A stretch of DNA of 8,462 nt from Bryobacteraceae bacterium (GTDB taxonomy: Bacteria; Acidobacteriota; Terriglobia; Bryobacterales; Bryobacteraceae): positions 1 to 8,462 of the forward strand of contig JANXXV010000001.1 of assembly GCA_025350445.1 (NCBI GenBank). The letters are read 5' to 3'. Shown piece by piece: positions 1-6,250 of the stretch. Both the position numbers and the translations under genes were made by a program. The notes under the pieces are model-generated. The model searched no databases. It was not told where the DNA came from and worked only from the letters and a program-made list of their open reading frames with translations. Positions within the stretch are counted from its first letter, which is position 1, and every line of letters begins with the position of its first letter.

Positions 1-1
1 C

Positions 2-2119
2 TCGGTGCCGTCGAGTTTCACCAACGTCACCGAGCATAGCTTCACCCTACTCGCCATCATCGGCGGCAAGGGGCTCTATCCCAGCCCTGGCGACCTTTCA
101 GTAAGCTTTGCTCAGCCCGGTCAAGCGGATCACTTGTTGGGCCCCGATGGTTCGCCAACATTGACCGATCCGGATTGGGAAACGTATGTCGCCGCCTCAA
201 CCCAACGCCACCGTCAGGACGACGTAATTCGCAGGCGGCAGGCCAGTGCCGATGTCGTCGCGGCGTGGAACGCGCGGCATGAAACAATTCGTACCGCGCT
301 CAACGCTACTCCGGGCCCGGTGGTGCCCGTTGTGCAGCCGGGCACTCCGGTCTACAACGACATCGACCGGTTCATCGGCCAGAAGCTGGAGAAAACCAAA
401 ACGGCTCCGTCGGCTTTATCCACGGATCTGGAATTCTTGCGCCGCGTTTCGCTTGACTTGACTGGGCTGATTCCCACGCCCGCCGAGATTACCGCCTATT
501 TGGCCGAACCGGCAAAGACGCGCCGGGCCAAAGCGGTAGACCGCCTGCTGCAGAATCCTTCGTGGGCCGATCATTGGGTCGCCTACTGGCAGGATGTGCT
601 GGCGGAGAACCCCGGCATCCTGAAGCCGGATTTGAACAACACCGGACCATTCCGCTGGTGGCTGCACCAGTCGTTTACCGACAAAGTTCCGTTTGACCGC
701 ATGGCGGCTGAACTGATCGATATGGAAGGCAGCCAGACGCTTGGCGGTCCGGCGGGTTTTTCACAAGCCACGCTGAACGACGCGCCGTATGCGGCGAAAG
801 CGGACATCATCGCGCAGGCGTTTCTTGGCCAGAAGATGCAGTGCGCGCGTTGTCACGATGCGCCGTTTCATCCTTTTAAGCAGAAGGACCTGTTCAGCCT
901 GTCCGCGATGCTCGCCGGCAAGCCGGTGAAACTGCCTTCCACAAGTACGGTACCGGTTGTGGAAGGGGGCCGGCGGCCGATGGTTACCATCGCGCTTAGA
1001 GCCGGAGACACGATCGCGCCGGAGTGGCCGTTCCAGACGTTGGTACAGCACGCGGAAACGGCGGAGCTTCCGGGCAAGGCATCGGTGCAGTCCCGGCGCG
1101 ATGTAGCGGCTTATGTGATTTCGCCGGAGAACGAACGCTTCGCGCAGGTGGCGGTGAATCGAATCTGGAAACGCTACATGGGCCTGGGGCTGGTGGAACC
1201 GGCTGACGATTGGACGCGAGGCAAGGCATCCCACCCGGAACTGCTTGCCTATCTCGCTCGGGAATTCATGATCAGCGGTTACGACATCAAAGCGCTGGCG
1301 CGATTGATCGTGAGTTCGCACGCCTATCAACGGAAACCGGTAGGCAACGGAGCGGATCAAATGAGTGCGGAAGCGCGAATTTTCTCCGGGCCCGTGCGAA
1401 GAAACATGACGGCGGAACAGTTGGTGGATTCGCTACATCTTGCCTCGGGGAAGGAATTCGAATGCGAAGACATGAACCTGAATCCGGCGGGTGACCGGCC
1501 AGCGAATCAGTTTCTGAATCTGGGCAAACCAAGCCGTGGATGGCAGATGACTGCTCTTTCGAACGAGCGCGACCGGCCGGCGCTGGCGCTGCCCATCGCA
1601 CAGTCCATTGTGGATGTAATGTCCACGTTCGGGTGGCGGCAATCAAGGCAGAATCCGGCCACCATGCGCGACGACGCTCCTTCGCCGATGCAAACCTTGA
1701 TTCTGGCTAACGGCGTTTTGGGAACGCGCATGGTTAGACTTTCAGACGGAAGCGCCTACACCGACCTGGCCATGCGATCGATTCCCGCCGAAGAACTGGT
1801 GAGGGAGACGTTTCTGAAGGTGATGTCGCGGCCGCCATCGGCGGCGGAGTCCAGCACCTTTGTCAGCCTGCTGAAGCCGTACTATCAGTCGAGGAAGGTG
1901 AAAGGCGCGGAGTCGGTGATTACCAAGCGCCAAAGCGACAGCCGGGTCTCATGGTCGAATCACCTTAGCGCGGAAGCCACGCTGATCCGCATGGAGGAAG
2001 AACGGAAATTGCGCATGGGCGACCAGCCGACGAAACGCCTGACCACCGAGTTCCGTGAGCGGTACGAAGACGCTTTGTGGGCGATGATCAACTCGCCGGA
2101 ATTTGTAATGGTGCCGTAG
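2..2119 (+). CDS. DUF1549/DUF1553 domain protein with one haem-c motif (5'-partial)
   Basis: This is a large exported-type protein of the DUF1549 (PF07583) plus DUF1553 (PF07587) family, typical of Acidobacteriota, Planctomycetes and Verrucomicrobia. The frame is open to the left edge, so the true start and any signal peptide lie outside the window; the GTG at 5 is just the first possible start codon visible. Counting from that codon, DUF1549 covers roughly residues 115-315. It includes the family-typical segment FLRRVSLDLTGLIPTPAE and a CXXCH haem-c motif, CARCH at 280-284, followed by DAPFHPF. DUF1553 covers roughly 365-700, with the typical AVNRIWKRYMGLGLVEPADD near 383-402 and the C-terminal NSPEFVMVP. 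The first 110 residues are not recognised. The gene is followed 9 bases later by a DUF1501 gene, the usual partner. The biochemical role of the family is not established; haem binding in the periplasm is inferred from CXXCH. Confidence 0.93.
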   Translation, partial: SVPSSFTNVTEHSFTLLAIIGGKGLYPSPGDLSVSFAQPGQADHLLGPDGSPTLTDPDWETYVAASTQRHRQDDVIRRRQASADVVAAWNARHETIRTALNATPGPVVPVVQPGTPVYNDIDRFIGQKLEKTKTAPSALSTDLEFLRRVSLDLTGLIPTPAEITAYLAEPAKTRRAKAVDRLLQNPSWADHWVAYWQDVLAENPGILKPDLNNTGPFRWWLHQSFTDKVPFDRMAAELIDMEGSQTLGGPAGFSQATLNDAPYAAKADIIAQAFLGQKMQCARCHDAPFHPFKQKDLFSLSAMLAGKPVKLPSTSTVPVVEGGRRPMVTIALRAGDTIAPEWPFQTLVQHAETAELPGKASVQSRRDVAAYVISPENERFAQVAVNRIWKRYMGLGLVEPADDWTRGKASHPELLAYLAREFMISGYDIKALARLIVSSHAYQRKPVGNGADQMSAEARIFSGPVRRNMTAEQLVDSLHLASGKEFECEDMNLNPAGDRPANQFLNLGKPSRGWQMTALSNERDRPALALPIAQSIVDVMSTFGWRQSRQNPATMRDDAPSPMQTLILANGVLGTRMVRLSDGSAYTDLAMRSIPAEELVRETFLKVMSRPPSAAESSTFVSLLKPYYQSRKVKGAESVITKRQSDSRVSWSNHLSAEATLIRMEEERKLRMGDQPTKRLTTEFRERYEDALWAMINSPEFVMVP

Positions 2120-2128
2120 GGAGAACCA

Positions 2129-3415
2129 ATGAATATAACCCGAAGAGATCTGCTGAAAACTGGGGCGGCGGCGCTAGGCTCTACCGTTGGTTCGGCACTG
2201 AGCGCTGCCCCCGCGGTGGTGAATCTTCCGAAGGGAAAGGCCGACGCTTGCATTTTCTTATGGCTGGGCGGCGGCGCGGCGCACATCGATACCTTCGACG
2301 CAAAGATGCGGGGCGACGGGAAGTTGAAGGCCGGCTCCTACTACGATTCCATCGGCACCGCGATTCCCGGTGCGCGGGTTTGCGAACATTTGAAACAAAG
2401 CGCGCCGTTGATGGACCGCTGCGTCGTGGTGCGATCCGTTACCCACACTATTAAAGGCGAGCACGCGGCGGCGGCCAATCTACTGCACACCGGACGCACG
2501 CCCAGCGGCACGCTGCAATATCCGTCGATTGGTTCCATCGTTTCGCATGAACTGGGAACGAAATCGGACGAGGTTCCGGCCTACGTGGTGATGGGCTATC
2601 CCAACATCACCCGCGATCCGGGATTTCTTGGCGCGAAGCACGGCTACATTTATCTAACGCAAATTGAGACAGGGCCGAATGGTCTGGTGCGGTCTCCCGA
2701 CGTGGACAATGCGCGGGAGGATCGCAGAGAAACGCTGCTTTCCAAGATGCGGGAAGGATTCGTGAAACGGAATCCGGCGGACGAAGCGGTGCAATCTCAA
2801 GCCGAGGTGAGCCGCCAGGGATTCAAACTGGCGAGTCCGAAATTCCTGAATGTTTTCGACTTACAGCGCGAGTCTTCCACCCTGCGGGAATCCTATGGCG
2901 GGGAGTTTGGACAACGATGCCTGCTGGCGCGGCGGCTGGTGCAATCCGGTGTGCGATTTGTGGAAGTTTCGTTCAACTTGAATTTCCTGAACGGCAGCGG
3001 CTGGGATACGCACAACGACGGCCAGGTGAAACAGCATTTGTTGATTCAGGATCTGGATAAGGCATTCGCAACGCTGCTGCAGGATCTGGAGAAGAACAAT
3101 TTGCTGGATACTACGCTGGTTGTGATCGCAACCGAATTCGGGCGGCCCGCGGAGTTCGACAGCGGCGGCGGACGTGGACATCAGTCCGAGGCGTTCAGTA
3201 TGGTGTTGGCGGGTGGCGGGTTGCGCACGGGGCAGGTGGTGGGCGTCACCGATGAGATCGGCGCCAAGATTTTGGAGAAGCCCGTCAGCGTGCCTGACTT
3301 CCATGCGACTATTCATTGCGCGCTGGGCATCAATCCCGGCAACGTGATGCATGCGGGTGATCGTCCAGTGCCTGTTACCGACCACGGCAAGCCTCTGCTT
3401 GAGCTGTTTTCGTAG
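2129..3415 (+). CDS. DUF1501 domain protein with Tat signal
   Basis: This is a complete 428-residue DUF1501 (PF07394) protein, a family with an alkaline-phosphatase/sulfatase-like fold. The N-terminus carries a twin-arginine signal (TRRDLLKTGAAALG, residues 4-17), so export in folded form is expected. Visible family motifs are LGGGAAHIDTFD at 46-57, SGWDTHND at 290-297, TEFGR at 335-339, GRGHQSEAFSMVLAGGG at 348-364, and DFHATI at 390-395 near the end. The Asp/His residues in these motifs are candidate metal or catalytic ligands by analogy with the superfamily; activity is not established. The ATG at 2129 is preceded by a purine-rich AGGGAG ribosome binding site at 2118-2123 that overlaps the stop codon of the upstream gene, so the two are almost certainly co-transcribed and perhaps translationally coupled. 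Length is normal and no disruption is seen. Confidence 0.95.
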   Translation: MNITRRDLLKTGAAALGSTVGSALSAAPAVVNLPKGKADACIFLWLGGGAAHIDTFDAKMRGDGKLKAGSYYDSIGTAIPGARVCEHLKQSAPLMDRCVVVRSVTHTIKGEHAAAANLLHTGRTPSGTLQYPSIGSIVSHELGTKSDEVPAYVVMGYPNITRDPGFLGAKHGYIYLTQIETGPNGLVRSPDVDNAREDRRETLLSKMREGFVKRNPADEAVQSQAEVSRQGFKLASPKFLNVFDLQRESSTLRESYGGEFGQRCLLARRLVQSGVRFVEVSFNLNFLNGSGWDTHNDGQVKQHLLIQDLDKAFATLLQDLEKNNLLDTTLVVIATEFGRPAEFDSGGGRGHQSEAFSMVLAGGGLRTGQVVGVTDEIGAKILEKPVSVPDFHATIHCALGINPGNVMHAGDRPVPVTDHGKPLLELFS

Positions 3416-3430
3416 TACGTGCGGGGGAGG

Positions 3431-3711
3431 GGCGCTTGGTAAGGCTGGACCGGACGAGTGAGTTGGCGGTCGCGCCTACTTCACCGCCAACCCGAAGCAT
3501 GCGCTGAACCGAACGAAAGTCGATATGGCGAAGGCGGAGGTGAATTTGGTCGTGCTGAAGCCGCTGGACCCTGGCGAGAGAAACGGAACATTGCTCATTG
3601 GAGCCTGCGAATCGTGGGAGTAAGACGCTGCCGGCGACGTTCGCGCGCGGCAGGGCGAACATAGATCCCACGGACCCCGCGTCTTTTGGCGATAGGTTGC
3701 TTTTGCAGTAG
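3431..3711 (+). pseudogene. Decayed fragment of an alpha/beta-hydrolase-domain gene
   Basis: Three consecutive pieces in different frames, read together, resemble the N-terminal part of large secreted alpha/beta-hydrolase-domain proteins (the Abhydrolase_10 type, by my recall of the family pattern). Piece one, 3431-3453, reads like G-A-Y-E-R-L-T-G if a few bases are repaired; as it stands it has an in-frame TAA. Piece two, 3477-3608, encodes YFTANPKHALNRTKVD and then LVVLKPLDPGERNGTLLI; it appears to lack some residues between these two motifs compared with the family. Piece three, 3610-3708, is shifted by one base and encodes NRGSK, then RANIDPTDPASFGD, and stops at a TAG at 3709. The family pattern is an NRG block followed by a DPTDPASFGDGFL-like block. 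The remaining several hundred residues of a full-length protein are absent. It lies directly downstream of the DUF1501 gene in the same direction. The family name is from memory and needs a profile search; that this is a broken gene is more certain. Confidence 0.55.
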
Positions 3712-3758
3712 CGGGAAATTGTTTACTCCAATCGCCCACGATCAGGCATCTGAACCGC

Positions 3759-3977
3759 ATGAGCCAAACAACACCCGATAATCAAACATGGCCCGATCTC
3801 GCGATCGGCCTCTACGACAAACTCACTGGACGTGGCGCCGAGATTACTTACGAGTTTCAAGGCCTGGAAATCGCCGTACCGAGCTCGGCTTCCGCGAATG
3901 CCGAACACGCGACGTGGCGAGTGAGCGGTACCGTGAAGGTACGGACGAAGGATGAAACGACCCCTTCCCGTTCTTGA
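3759..3977 (+). CDS. Small conserved-looking hypothetical protein (72 aa)
   Basis: This is a 72-residue acidic-to-neutral protein with no signal peptide or membrane segment, so probably cytoplasmic. The central part, WPDLAIGLYDKLTGRGAEI followed by TYEFQGLEIAVPSS, NAEHATWRVSG and TVKVRTKD, has the look of a compact conserved alpha+beta domain. I believe similar short proteins occur as hypotheticals in other bacteria, but I cannot name a family. The start is the ATG at 3759; the ribosome binding site in front is poor (AGG about 13 bases upstream). Codon use is coding-like in this frame and the opposite-strand frame over it is not protein-like. The stop lies 26 bases inside the next small frame, suggesting a coupled pair. 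The last residues (TTPSRS) look like read-through beyond the conserved part. Confidence 0.65.
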   Translation: MSQTTPDNQTWPDLAIGLYDKLTGRGAEITYEFQGLEIAVPSSASANAEHATWRVSGTVKVRTKDETTPSRS

Positions 3978-4194
3978 TTTAGACCTGCTGATCGAGCACG
4001 GTGGGCACCAGCTTAAATTGAGAGGGTCAAAAATGCGCTTCGTGGCGCGGTTTCCAACCCTCCTCTCTCTATTGCACTTTTTACTAGTTTTCTGGCCATA
4101 CAGGAAACTAGCTCCCCGGGGAGCTTCATTTCGAGTCGAGTGGAGGCAACTCCGCATCCCAGTTAAGACGGCTAGTGAAGGTCGCATTCCGTAG
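3952..4194 (+). CDS. Small hypothetical protein, hydrophobic centre (80 aa)
   Basis: This is an 80-residue basic protein overlapping the previous frame by 26 bases. It starts at the ATG at 3952, which has GAAGG 12 bases upstream and an AAGG directly against the codon. The sequence has a polar first part (VLDLDLLIEHGGHQLKLRGS), then a hydrophobic stretch around residues 33-49 (FPTLLSLLHFLLVFWPY), then a basic C-terminal part with FRVEWRQLRIPV. The hydrophobic stretch could be a single membrane segment or an amphipathic helix. I do not recognise a family. Against it being a gene: the DNA at 4084-4125 forms a strong hairpin and a 16-base palindrome, unusual inside a coding region. For it: the peptide is protein-like throughout and the overlap is typical of operon neighbours. 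Confidence 0.42.
   Translation: MKRPLPVLDLDLLIEHGGHQLKLRGSKMRFVARFPTLLSLLHFLLVFWPYRKLAPRGASFRVEWRQLRIPVKTASEGRIP
4084..4125. repeat. Hairpin plus adjoining 16-bp palindrome
   Basis: An 11-bp stem (4084-4094 paired with 4101-4111, one G-T wobble, six-base loop GCCATA) is joined directly to the perfect 16-base palindrome AGCTCCCCGGGGAGCT at 4110-4125. No T-run follows on either strand, so this is not a canonical intrinsic terminator. It lies inside the putative 80-residue small protein. It could be an RNA processing or attenuation structure, or a remnant of a mobile element end. Confidence 0.5.
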
Positions 4195-4545
4195 GCCACA
4201 AATCCGTCTGCGCCAGCGAAAACTTCCCGAGCTCGTCGGTCGAATTGACCGCGGGCGGGGAGTGCTCAAAAGAGATTGGAAGCTGTGTTTTTTGCGCGAG
4301 CACCGCCTCGCTTTCGTCGACTGTCTGCCAACCGCTATGTTTCCGCGGGTTTAATGTCGACGCCCTGTGCCTCTTAACGTCTCCTGCAAATCCTATGGAG
4401 GCAGGAGGTCCCGCTAAGTCACGAACGTTTTCAGAATCCGGAAGAAGTTGCTGTGGCAACGGAGTCGGCGGGGCAGCCAAGGCCGAAGCCCGATCCCACG
4501 GCAACAAGCAGAGGAGCGGCCGCTTTCACGCCGCGTGTCTTCACT

Positions 4546-4579
4546 GTGTTCCCCGGGCGTGAGTGTTCCCCGGGCGTGG
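4546..4579. repeat. 17-base tandem duplication
   Basis: GTGTTCCCCGGGCGTGA at 4546-4562 is immediately repeated as GTGTTCCCCGGGCGTGG at 4563-4579, matching at 16 of 17 positions. Only two copies are present. The period is not a multiple of three, which argues against the overlapping open frames being maintained as coding. Confidence 0.9.
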
Positions 4580-4835
4580 AGGAAGTGCCGGAATGCATTT
4601 TCCAATCGGTTAGCGCGGGCCTCCTGGGTGAGGTTCTCTCCGCGTTTCGGAGTCTCTGCGCCGCTCGGTTGGAAGACGGCGCGAATAGCGCCGGCGAGAA
4701 GGGCGGATCGGGCGACTAAGGTTCGTCTTTCATGCCGCCCTCCCGGGGTGCTTCAATTCGGCCACAAAAAAAACACCCAAACTGCGCAACATGAGATCCA
4801 AAGATGCAGCGAGCGAGCGTTTCGCCCGAAGGTTA

Positions 4836-4860
4836 AGTCGAACCAAGAGTGGGTTCGACT
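4836..4860. repeat. Perfect 9-bp hairpin in leader region
   Basis: AGTCGAACC at 4836-4844 pairs perfectly with GGTTCGACT at 4852-4860 around the seven-base loop AAGAGTG. A second possible stem, ACTCAG at 4858-4863 with CTGAGT at 4886-4891, shares three bases with the first arm, so the two could compete. The structure is 140 bases upstream of the DUF4397 start; no T-run follows. Confidence 0.6.
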
Positions 4861-4988
4861 CAGCGCCCGCGTTTCAGGAAACAGACTGAGTTGACGCCGA
4901 GTCACCAGGACTTCAGAGAACCCCTCGAATAATCTGTTCCGACCCGCTGGATTTGGGAGAGCCATTTGCTCCGATCTTGTTCACATTT

Positions 4989-4994
4989 AGGAGA
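4989..4994 (+). promoter_or_regulatory. Ribosome binding site fixing the DUF4397 start
   Basis: AGGAGA at 4989-4994 ends six bases before the ATG at 5001. The frame is open further upstream (a TTG at 4953), but this strong site and the signal peptide that begins after it make 5001 the better start. Confidence 0.8.
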
Positions 4995-5000
4995 CAGTTA

Positions 5001-5717
5001 ATGACATCCCTCTTTTTATTTGAAGCTAGCTTCGCACGCATGCGCCGCTGCTTTGCCGCCTGCGCCCTGACCTTGATGGTAATGCCGCCCCTGGCGCAGG
5101 CCCAAACTCGGATTCGAGTGATTCACGCTTCGGCGGACGCTCCGGCAGTTGACATCGTAGTGGACGGCGGGGTCGCGTTCGAGGGTCTGCGTTTCAAAGA
5201 CTACACGAACTATACGTCAGTGCCGGCAGGCAGCCACACGATTTCGATCAACGCAGCGGGAACAACGACTACGGTGTTCACTACGGTGGTCAACTTGAGT
5301 GACAATATCGCCTACAGTTTCTACGCTGTCGGCAAGCTGAACCCGGGCGGCGGCAGGTCTACACTGAATTTGCTCGGCACGGGTGACGATCTGAGCGCCC
5401 CTCCTTCCGGTTCGACCAAGGTGCGAGTGATTCACGCCGCATCTACTGCCCCGGATGTGGATGTCTACGTTACTTCTCCGTTTGCTAAGTTGCCAGATAG
5501 TCCTGCGCTCTCCGGGGTTCCGTACACACTCGCGTCCGGTTACTTGACGGTGCCCGCGGCGGACTACCAGGCTCGGGTTACGGTTGCCGGCACCAAAACG
5601 GTAGCAATTGATTCCAGAAGGGTGCGCCTGATTGGCGGGACAGTCCGCACGATCGCGGCGATCGATCCCTCCGGGACGGGGAAATTCGAACTGCTCGTGC
5701 CCGACGACGTGAACTAG
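5001..5717 (+). CDS. Secreted DUF4397 protein with two repeats
   Basis: This is a 238-residue exported protein of the DUF4397 (PF14344) family, predicted beta-rich extracellular or envelope proteins of unknown function. Residues 1-35 form a somewhat long Sec-type signal peptide: MRR at 14-16, a hydrophobic core CFAACALTLMVMPPL, then AQA just before QTRIR, the likely signal peptidase I site. If translation began at the ATG at 5040 the signal would have a more usual length, but that ATG lacks a good ribosome binding site. The mature part has two copies of the domain, each opening with the same motif: RIRVIHASADAPAVDIVVDG from residue 37 and KVRVIHAASTAPDVDVYV from residue 140. The protein ends with ELLVPDDVN. 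It stands alone, with a long non-coding leader upstream and two hairpins directly downstream, so it is probably a single-gene transcript. Confidence 0.93.
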   Translation: MTSLFLFEASFARMRRCFAACALTLMVMPPLAQAQTRIRVIHASADAPAVDIVVDGGVAFEGLRFKDYTNYTSVPAGSHTISINAAGTTTTVFTTVVNLSDNIAYSFYAVGKLNPGGGRSTLNLLGTGDDLSAPPSGSTKVRVIHAASTAPDVDVYVTSPFAKLPDSPALSGVPYTLASGYLTVPAADYQARVTVAGTKTVAIDSRRVRLIGGTVRTIAAIDPSGTGKFELLVPDDVN

Positions 5718-5730
5718 CCACTGACCACTC

Positions 5731-5760
5731 TGGGAAGGATTATTTCGTTAGTCCTTCCCA
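5731..5760. terminator. Strong hairpin after the DUF4397 gene, possible terminator
   Basis: TGGGAAGGATTA at 5731-5742 pairs with TAGTCCTTCCCA at 5749-5760 (12 bp, one G-T wobble) around a six-base loop, 13 bases after the DUF4397 stop codon. The position fits transcription termination, but no T-run follows on the plus strand, so a canonical intrinsic terminator is not shown. It may instead protect the mRNA 3' end. Confidence 0.55.
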
Positions 5761-5769
5761 TGAATCGCC

Positions 5770-5792
5770 TACGGACGTGAGACACGTCCGTA
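5770..5792. repeat. Perfect 10-bp stem with three-base loop
   Basis: TACGGACGTG at 5770-5779 and CACGTCCGTA at 5783-5792 form a perfect stem around AGA, nine bases after the previous hairpin. No T-run follows. It may be a second terminator-like element, a protein-binding inverted repeat, or a repeat of a family dispersed in this genome; a single window cannot decide. Confidence 0.6.
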
Positions 5793-5808
5793 TATCAGGA
5801 ATAGCGAG

Positions 5809-6128
5809 TATGAAGGCGCTGTGTCTCTGTATAGCTTTGCCGACTGGAATTTGCAAGGACGACCGGTTGGATTTGCGGCAGGGTTGCCGGGGAACACGGA
5901 TTGTTCGTTCCGTTCGCCCTGACGAAAGAGGGTCGCAAAAGCAGAGGGGTTCCACTGCCGGCGATTCAGGAACGGCACGAGAACGCCGACGTCCTGGCTA
6001 TCCGCGAGCCAGTTGGGGGTACGGAGCGGGGAGACTTCCCGTTAACGGGTCGACCGGGATTCCGAGGCGCCGGCCACGAGGAAATAGGGGAACCGGGCAC
6101 ACACATCCTTCGATTAGAAAGCGAGTAG
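5809..6128 (+). pseudogene. Unrecognised, apparently frameshifted coding remnant
   Basis: Two protein-like segments in different frames lie end to end. The first, 5809-5918, reads YEGAVSLYSFADWNLQGRP and then GFAAGLPGNTD before it stops with TGA. The second, roughly 5886-6128, reads LFVPFALTKEGRKSRGVP, IQERHENADVLAIREPVGG, RPGFRGAGHEEIGEP and ends HILRLESE before a TAG. Both have coding-like codon use; a one-base shift near 5890-5905 would join them. Neither has a credible start: the ATG at 5811 belongs to a third, less protein-like frame. I do not recognise a family for either part. The second segment ends 11 bases before the ATG of the next gene in the same direction. A minus-strand frame at 5769-5978 is an alternative but weaker reading. 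Confidence 0.3.
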
Positions 6129-6139
6129 GTTAGACGGTT

Positions 6140-6250
6140 ATGAAGAAGATCCTTTGTATCCTGTTTTCCAGTTTGGTTCTGTTCGCCGCCAGTGGCGGGC
6201 AGGCGGACAAAGAAGTACTTGAGGCCATGAACGGCTACGGGACGCGATGA
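6140..6250 (+). pseudogene. Detached signal peptide of the downstream NTF2-like protein
   Basis: From the ATG at 6140 the frame encodes a Sec-type signal peptide (MKKILCILFSSLVLFAASG), then QADKEVLEAMNGY, and then runs into a TGA at 6248-6250. The segment ADKEVLEAMNGY is the normal beginning of a DUF4440 domain, which continues in the +2-shifted frame as RDAMIQKDG. Adding a single C after TAC at 6235-6237 would join the two into one 139-residue protein of normal size. This is therefore the 5' end of the next gene, cut off by a one-base deletion or by a sequencing/assembly error. The ribosome binding site is weak. Confidence 0.8.

Larger units (their letters stand above)
4195..5000. other. Intergenic region without a supported gene
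   Basis: About 800 bases in which I see no gene I can support. The open frames here on the plus strand (for example 4448-4894) are rich in Arg and Ser and look like chance frames in G+C-rich DNA. A minus-strand frame at 4172-4507 is somewhat more protein-like but has no recognisable domain and no convincing start. Structures present are a 7-bp hairpin at 4381-4407 (CTCCTGC paired with GCAGGAG), a 17-base tandem duplication at 4546-4579, an A8 run at 4766-4773, and a perfect 9-bp hairpin at 4836-4860. The last part must hold the promoter and leader of the DUF4397 gene; I find no convincing -35/-10 pair, although TTGACG occurs at 4891-4896. Confidence 0.6.

Noticed and set aside
761..1360. A 199-codon minus-strand frame
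   Set aside because: Lies entirely opposite the conserved DUF1549/DUF1553 coding region, is rich in Arg and His, and shows no domain.
3723..4199. A 158-codon minus-strand frame opposite the two small plus-strand frames
   Set aside because: Composition (many Arg, Ser and Cys, no domain) fits the shadow of the plus-strand frames, which read as better proteins.
4403..4409. A perfect AGGAGGT Shine-Dalgarno-like sequence
   Set aside because: No start codon follows at usable distance; it is one arm of a small hairpin instead.
4172..4507. A 111-codon minus-strand frame with some protein-like stretches
   Set aside because: No family recognised, no ribosome binding site at the start, and only the C-terminal half looks natural; not enough to call a gene, though a decayed minus-strand gene cannot be excluded.
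4766..4773. A8 run that would be a T-run for a minus-strand terminator
   Set aside because: No stem-loop lies directly before it on the minus strand, and no minus-strand gene ends there.
4851..4861. GGGTTCGACTC resembling a tRNA T-arm
   Set aside because: The bases form a perfect hairpin with the sequence upstream, and no acceptor stem, anticodon arm or CCA end can be fitted around it.
4448..4894. A 148-codon plus-strand open frame in the intergenic region
   Set aside because: Very rich in Arg and Ser, no recognisable domain, crosses a 17-base tandem duplication and an A8 run, and overlaps other equally open frames; a chance frame in G+C-rich DNA.
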